The notes beneath the pieces were generated by a model that worked only from the letters and a program-made list of their open reading frames with translations, was not told the origin of the DNA and ran no database searches. DNA of 8,374 nucleotides. It comes from Bacteroidales bacterium UBA3289. GTDB lineage: Bacteria > Bacteroidota > Bacteroidia > Bacteroidales > UBA932. Below, one piece after another: positions 5,761-8,374 of the stretch. The stretch is from positions 1 through 8,374 of the forward strand of contig DETL01000001.1 of assembly GCA_002361625.1 (NCBI GenBank). Reading direction: 5' to 3'. Within the stretch, counting starts at the first letter, position 1. Every line of letters begins with the position of its first letter. Position numbers and translations under genes: made by a program.

Positions 5761-6396
5761 CTACAACGGACGATAACCCCGCAACGCCTTTTCCAGGACG
5801 GACGTAATCCGGTAGCGGGCGCGGGAAGAACCGATGGCCTGGAGGTACTGCCGGAAGGCATCCTCCTCCAGGTGGCGGGAGAAATGGTCCGCGAGCAGGC
5901 GTTCCAGCTCCGCATGGAATGCCGGGCCATGGTCGGGGTGATGCAGATGCGTAAGCTCGTGCAGGAGGACATAGTCCTGCAGGGGCTCGGGAACGCGCAT
6001 GAGATTCAGGTTCAGGTTGATGTTGCCCCGGGTGCTGCAGGATCCCCAGTTGGAGGTGGTATGCTTGATAGTCAGCCGGTTATAGACGAAGCCGTACCGG
6101 TCCGCGAAGGCCTTCAGGCGCGGAGGGAGTTCCGCTTTCGCCCGGGCCCGCAGGGATTCGATGCTTTCCCCTTCCGGGAGCGTCACATTCTGGGCCGATG
6201 CCCGCTGCAGGGCCGCCAGGGCCCATTCCCGGCGCGATTCCAGGAAGGCGACGCCCACTGCGTACGGAATGAACGAAGGCATGGACACGACCACTCCTTT
6301 CACGGGATGGACCCGGATAGAGAGCCGCCGGGAGCGCGGGGCTTTCCGAAGCAGGACGGGCCCCAGGACGGCGTCGATATGGACCTTTTCCTTCAT
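5761..6396 (-). CDS. YgjP/WLM-type zinc metallopeptidase-like protein (DUF45)
   Basis: The 211-residue protein belongs to the YgjP-like metallopeptidase family (PF01863). It shows the family pattern: an N-terminal beta-rich part (SRRLSIRVHPVKGVVVSMP, about 22-40), the conserved NWGSCS (116-121), the zinc-binding HELTH (His146, Glu147, His150) and HPDHGPAFHAE (153-163), where His156 is the likely third ligand. Length is close to the usual 220-240 residues. No signal peptide or membrane segment is seen, so it is probably cytoplasmic. The natural substrate of the family is unknown. The ATG at 6394-6396 is supported by a promoter box 7 nt upstream (TACCTTTG). The gene is convergent with the PNGase F homologue, with only 3 bp between stop codons, and divergent from rpsO. 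Confidence 0.88.
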   Translation of the reverse strand: MKEKVHIDAVLGPVLLRKAPRSRRLSIRVHPVKGVVVSMPSFIPYAVGVAFLESRREWALAALQRASAQNVTLPEGESIESLRARAKAELPPRLKAFADRYGFVYNRLTIKHTTSNWGSCSTRGNINLNLNLMRVPEPLQDYVLLHELTHLHHPDHGPAFHAELERLLADHFSRHLEEDAFRQYLQAIGSSRARYRITSVLEKALRGYRPL

Positions 6397-6403
6397 GGGA
6401 AGA

Positions 6404-6411
6404 CAAAGGTA
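6404..6411 (-). promoter_or_regulatory. Putative -7 box of the YgjP-like gene
   Basis: The minus strand reads TACCTTTG, an exact TAnnTTTG match, ending 7 nt before the ATG at 6396. No convincing TTTG lies 19-21 nt upstream. The element is within 10 bp of the -33 element of the opposing rpsO promoter, so the two promoters probably compete. Confidence 0.55.
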
Positions 6412-6419
6412 CGGAAAAT

Positions 6420-6450
6420 TTTGTTTTGTCGGATTTTATCCCTAAATTTG
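6420..6450 (+). promoter_or_regulatory. rpsO promoter, Bacteroidota type
   Basis: TTTG (6420-6423) and TAAATTTG (6443-6450) are separated by 19 nt, an exact match to the housekeeping promoter pattern of Bacteroidota (TTTG, 19-21 nt, TAnnTTTG). Transcription would start near 6455, giving rpsO a leader of roughly 55-60 nt. This is the best promoter in the window. Confidence 0.8.
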
Positions 6451-6461
6451 CAGGCTTTTTC

Positions 6462-6476
6462 GCGGGAAGGTCCCGC
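6462..6476 (+). promoter_or_regulatory. Hairpin at the 5' end of the rpsO leader
   Basis: GCGGGA (6462-6467) and TCCCGC (6471-6476) form a perfect 6-bp stem with a 3-nt AGG loop, about 7 nt after the predicted transcript start. The rest of the leader, to the ATG at 6512, is A/T-rich and has no Shine-Dalgarno sequence. It may protect the mRNA end or take part in S15 autoregulation, which is known in several bacteria; the sequence does not show which. Confidence 0.5.
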
Positions 6477-6511
6477 AAACATTAAACTATTTAACACAAA
6501 CTCATTGCATC

Positions 6512-6787
6512 ATGGCAGAATATTTACAGCCTGAGAAAAAGCAAGAGATTTTCGCGAAGTACGGGAAGTCCAATAAGGACACCGGCTCTCCTGAGAGTCA
6601 GGTTGCTTTATTTTCCTACCGTATCGCTCACCTTACCGAGCATGTGAAGAAGAACAAGAAGGACGTGGTCACCCGTCGTTCCCTTCTCCGCCTGGTCAGT
6701 AAGCGCCGTCAGCTTCTGAACTACCTTCAGAAGGTGGACATCGAGAGATACAGGGCCATCGTCAAGGAGCTGGGTCTCCGCCGATAG
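6512..6787 (+). CDS. rpsO: 30S ribosomal protein S15
   Basis: S15 is a primary binding protein of the central domain of 16S rRNA in the small subunit and contributes a bridge to the large subunit. The 91-residue product has the usual length and the family core: DTGSPESQVALFSYRIAHLTEH (23-44), KKDVVTRRSLLRLVSKRRQLLNYL (about 49-72) and the ending RYRAIVKELGLR. The ATG follows an AT-rich leader without a Shine-Dalgarno sequence, as is normal in Bacteroidota. Lysine and serine codons are more A/T-tolerant near the 5' end than in neighbouring genes. It precedes pnp, a conserved gene order in many bacteria, but a terminator-like hairpin lies between them. Confidence 0.97.
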   Translation: MAEYLQPEKKQEIFAKYGKSNKDTGSPESQVALFSYRIAHLTEHVKKNKKDVVTRRSLLRLVSKRRQLLNYLQKVDIERYRAIVKELGLRR

Positions 6788-6809
6788 GCATCCGGAAATA
6801 GGAAAATAC

Positions 6810-6851
6810 GGGGGCAGAGGTTCATGCAAGGCAGGATCTCTCCCCCTTTTT
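6810..6851 (+). terminator. Intrinsic terminator or attenuator between rpsO and pnp
   Basis: GGGGG (6810-6814) pairs with CCCCC (6842-6846) and, after one bulged C at 6815, AGAG (6816-6819) pairs with CTCT (6838-6841), leaving an 18-nt loop. Five T residues follow at once (6847-6851). It begins 23 nt after the rpsO stop. The 9-bp stem and T run fit a Rho-independent terminator; the bulge and large loop suggest termination may be partial, allowing pnp readthrough. Confidence 0.65.
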
Positions 6852-6862
6852 GATGAAAAAGG

Positions 6863-6881
6863 TTCCCGGACGGACCGGGAA
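6863..6881 (+). promoter_or_regulatory. Hairpin in the pnp leader
   Basis: TTCCCGG (6863-6869) and CCGGGAA (6875-6881) form a perfect 7-bp stem with loop ACGGA, 33 nt before the pnp start codon. It has no T run on the plus strand, so it is unlikely to terminate. In E. coli a pnp leader stem is cut by RNase III and PNPase autoregulates from there; a similar role here is only an inference. Confidence 0.5.
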
Positions 6882-6914
6882 TAGACGATACAAGACGTAA
6901 CAGAAGCAAAACAA

Positions 6915-8374
6915 ATGAACATCATCCAGAAGAAGATCGAGCTGCCCGACGGTCGGGTCATCGAGATCGAGACCGGAAAACTGGCCAAGCAGGCCGCCGG
7001 TTCCGCGGTGGTGAAGATGGGAGGCACGATGCTGCTCGCCACCGTCACCTGCGCGAAGGAAGTCAAGGAGGGTACCGACTTCATGCCCCTCACCGTAGAT
7101 TATCGTGAAAAGTATTATTCCGCCGGCCGGTTCCCGGGCGGTTTCCTCAAGCGCGAGAGCCGTCCCTCGGACTACGAGGTGCTCATCGCCCGCCTCGTGG
7201 ACCGTCCCATCCGTCCCCTGTGGCCGGATGACTTCCATCTCGAGGTCTTCGTGAACATCAACCTCATCTCCGCGGAGAAGGATATCCAGCCCGACGCCCT
7301 CGCCGGCCTCGCCGCTTCCTGCGCCCTCGCCACCTCCGACCTGCCTTTCGGCGGTCCGATCGCCGAGGTCCGCGTCGCCCGCATCGACGGCCAGTTCGTG
7401 ATCAACCCCGGTTTCGAGGACAACAAGCGCGCCGACCTGGACCTCATGGTCGCCGCCACCGAGGAGAACATCATGATGGTCGAGGGTGAGATGAACGAGG
7501 TGTCCGAGCACGACATGCTCGAGGCCATCAAGTTCGCCCACGAGGAGATCAAGAAGCACTGCCGCGTGCAGAAGGAGCTCATGCACGAGCTCGGCACCGA
7601 CGTGAACAAGCGCGACTACCCGCACGACGAGCAGGACGAGGCCCTTCGCACGGCTGTCCATGAGTTCTGCTACGACAAGTGCTACAAGCTCGCCAAGAGC
7701 GCCGCTCCCAAGCACGAGCGCGAGGACGGCTTCGAGGCCATCAAGGCCGAGTTCCTCGCTACCCTGTCCGAGGAGGACCAGGAGGCGAAGGCCGCCATGG
7801 TGGACCGCTACTACCATGACACCGAGAAGGAAGCCATGCGCAACATGATCCTGGACGAAGGCTGCCGTCTGGACGGCCGCAAGACCAATGAGGTGCGTCC
7901 GATCTGGTGCGAGGTGGATTACCTCCCCTGCGCCCACGGTTCCGCCATCTTCACCCGCGGCGAGACCCAGTCCCTCGCGAGCGTGACCCTCGGCACCAAG
8001 CTGGACATGAAGGAGATGGACGAGGTCCTCATCCAGGAGGACCAGCAGTTCGTGCTCCACTACAACTTCCCGCCGTTCGCCACGGGCGAGGCCAAGCCGC
8101 AGCGCGGCGTGGGCCGTCGCGAGATCGGCCACGGCAACCTGGCGATGCGCGCCCTCAAGCCCGTCATCCCCACCGCTCCGGAATTCCCGTACGCCGTGCG
8201 CGTCGTTTCCGATATCCTCGAGTCCAACGGCTCCTCTTCCATGGCTTCCGTCTGCGGCGGCTGCCTGGCCCTGATGGATGCCGGCGTGAAGATCAAGAAG
8301 CCGGTGGCCGGCGTGGCCATGGGCCTGATCACCGACGCCGAGCGTCCGAATGACCGTTACGCCATCCTTACCGA
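6915..8374 (+). CDS. pnp: Polynucleotide phosphorylase, N-terminal part (cut by window end)
   Basis: PNPase degrades RNA from the 3' end using phosphate and takes part in mRNA turnover. The 486 full codons in the window cover the first RNase PH domain (ELPDGRVIEIETGKLAKQA near the start, then AGRFPGGFLKRESRPSDYE and the VDRPIRPLWP signature), the alpha-helical linker (about residues 240-310), and most of the second RNase PH domain (LDGRKTNEVRPIWCEV, FATGEAKPQRG, GRREIGHGNLAMRALKP). The window ends at RYAILT, just before the GDEDH-type catalytic and metal-binding segment, so the KH and S1 domains and the active-site aspartates cannot be checked. The start ATG follows an A-rich stretch without a Shine-Dalgarno sequence. 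No TAnnTTTG box is visible in the 127-bp gap after rpsO, so expression probably depends on readthrough from rpsO. Confidence 0.96.
   Translation, partial: MNIIQKKIELPDGRVIEIETGKLAKQAAGSAVVKMGGTMLLATVTCAKEVKEGTDFMPLTVDYREKYYSAGRFPGGFLKRESRPSDYEVLIARLVDRPIRPLWPDDFHLEVFVNINLISAEKDIQPDALAGLAASCALATSDLPFGGPIAEVRVARIDGQFVINPGFEDNKRADLDLMVAATEENIMMVEGEMNEVSEHDMLEAIKFAHEEIKKHCRVQKELMHELGTDVNKRDYPHDEQDEALRTAVHEFCYDKCYKLAKSAAPKHEREDGFEAIKAEFLATLSEEDQEAKAAMVDRYYHDTEKEAMRNMILDEGCRLDGRKTNEVRPIWCEVDYLPCAHGSAIFTRGETQSLASVTLGTKLDMKEMDEVLIQEDQQFVLHYNFPPFATGEAKPQRGVGRREIGHGNLAMRALKPVIPTAPEFPYAVRVVSDILESNGSSSMASVCGGCLALMDAGVKIKKPVAGVAMGLITDAERPNDRYAILT

Noticed and set aside
5872..6534. Plus-strand open frame opposite the YgjP-like gene, running into rpsO
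   Set aside because: It overlaps the rpsO start and promoter and is antisense to an intact HELTH metallopeptidase motif; no domain is visible.
6822..8132. 436-residue minus-strand open frame opposite pnp
   Set aside because: It is a Leu/Val/His/Gly-rich shadow of the strongly conserved pnp coding sequence.
1..8374. CRISPR array, tRNA, rRNA, insertion sequence or prophage
   Set aside because: No regularly spaced repeats, cloverleaf-like sequences, transposase or phage motifs were seen on either strand.

Overview
The window looks like a chromosomal segment from a GC-rich member of the Bacteroidota, most likely order Bacteroidales. The reasons are promoter boxes of the TAnnTTTG type, the lack of Shine-Dalgarno sequences before start codons, A/T-rich leaders in an otherwise GC-rich sequence, a Bacteroidota-type HprK-like kinase, and exported glycan-degrading enzymes (a GH29 fucosidase and a PNGase F family lipoprotein) that suggest life on host or dietary glycoproteins. 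The species cannot be named from the sequence alone. No phage, IS element, CRISPR array, tRNA or rRNA was seen. All stretches without a gene are shorter than 300 bases.

Layout. Positions 1-568 (+) hold the 3' end of a glutamyl-tRNA synthetase gene that carries a single-base frameshift near 385. Positions 569-706 are an AT-rich spacer dominated by a 114-bp imperfect palindrome (601-714), whose perfect 11-bp core hairpin probably ends transcription of the genes to its right. Positions 707-3095 (-) are a tightly coupled three-gene operon read right to left: an HprK-like kinase, ribose-5-phosphate isomerase B (rpiB) and tRNA pseudouridine-55 synthase (truB), each junction being an ATGA overlap. 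Positions 3096-3155 are a divergent promoter region with a TAnnTTTG-like box on each strand and a 13-bp direct repeat. Positions 3156-5757 (+) are a two-gene unit: an exported GH29 alpha-L-fucosidase and, 7 bp downstream, a PNGase F family lipoprotein. Only 3 bp later a convergent YgjP-type metallopeptidase gene ends (5761-6396, -). A second divergent promoter region (6397-6511) leads into rpsO (6512-6787, +), a terminator-like hairpin, a second hairpin, and pnp (from 6915, cut by the window end).

How the genes fit together. gltX, truB, rpsO and pnp are translation and RNA-metabolism housekeeping genes; rpsO-pnp is a classical gene pair. The fucosidase and PNGase F homologue form a plausible small N-glycan module: one would release or bind N-glycans from glycoproteins and the other would remove fucose. 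There is no SusC/SusD pair, regulator or other glycosidase beside them. The kinase-rpiB-truB operon has no evident common pathway, and the kinase substrate is unknown.

The features most worth a second look are the 114-bp palindrome that supplies the end of truB, the disrupted 3' end of gltX, a palindrome-rich in-frame insertion in truB, the repeats around the divergent fucosidase/kinase promoters, promoter boxes so close to start codons that leaderless mRNAs are suggested, and the PNGase F homologue with one active-site Glu changed to Asp.
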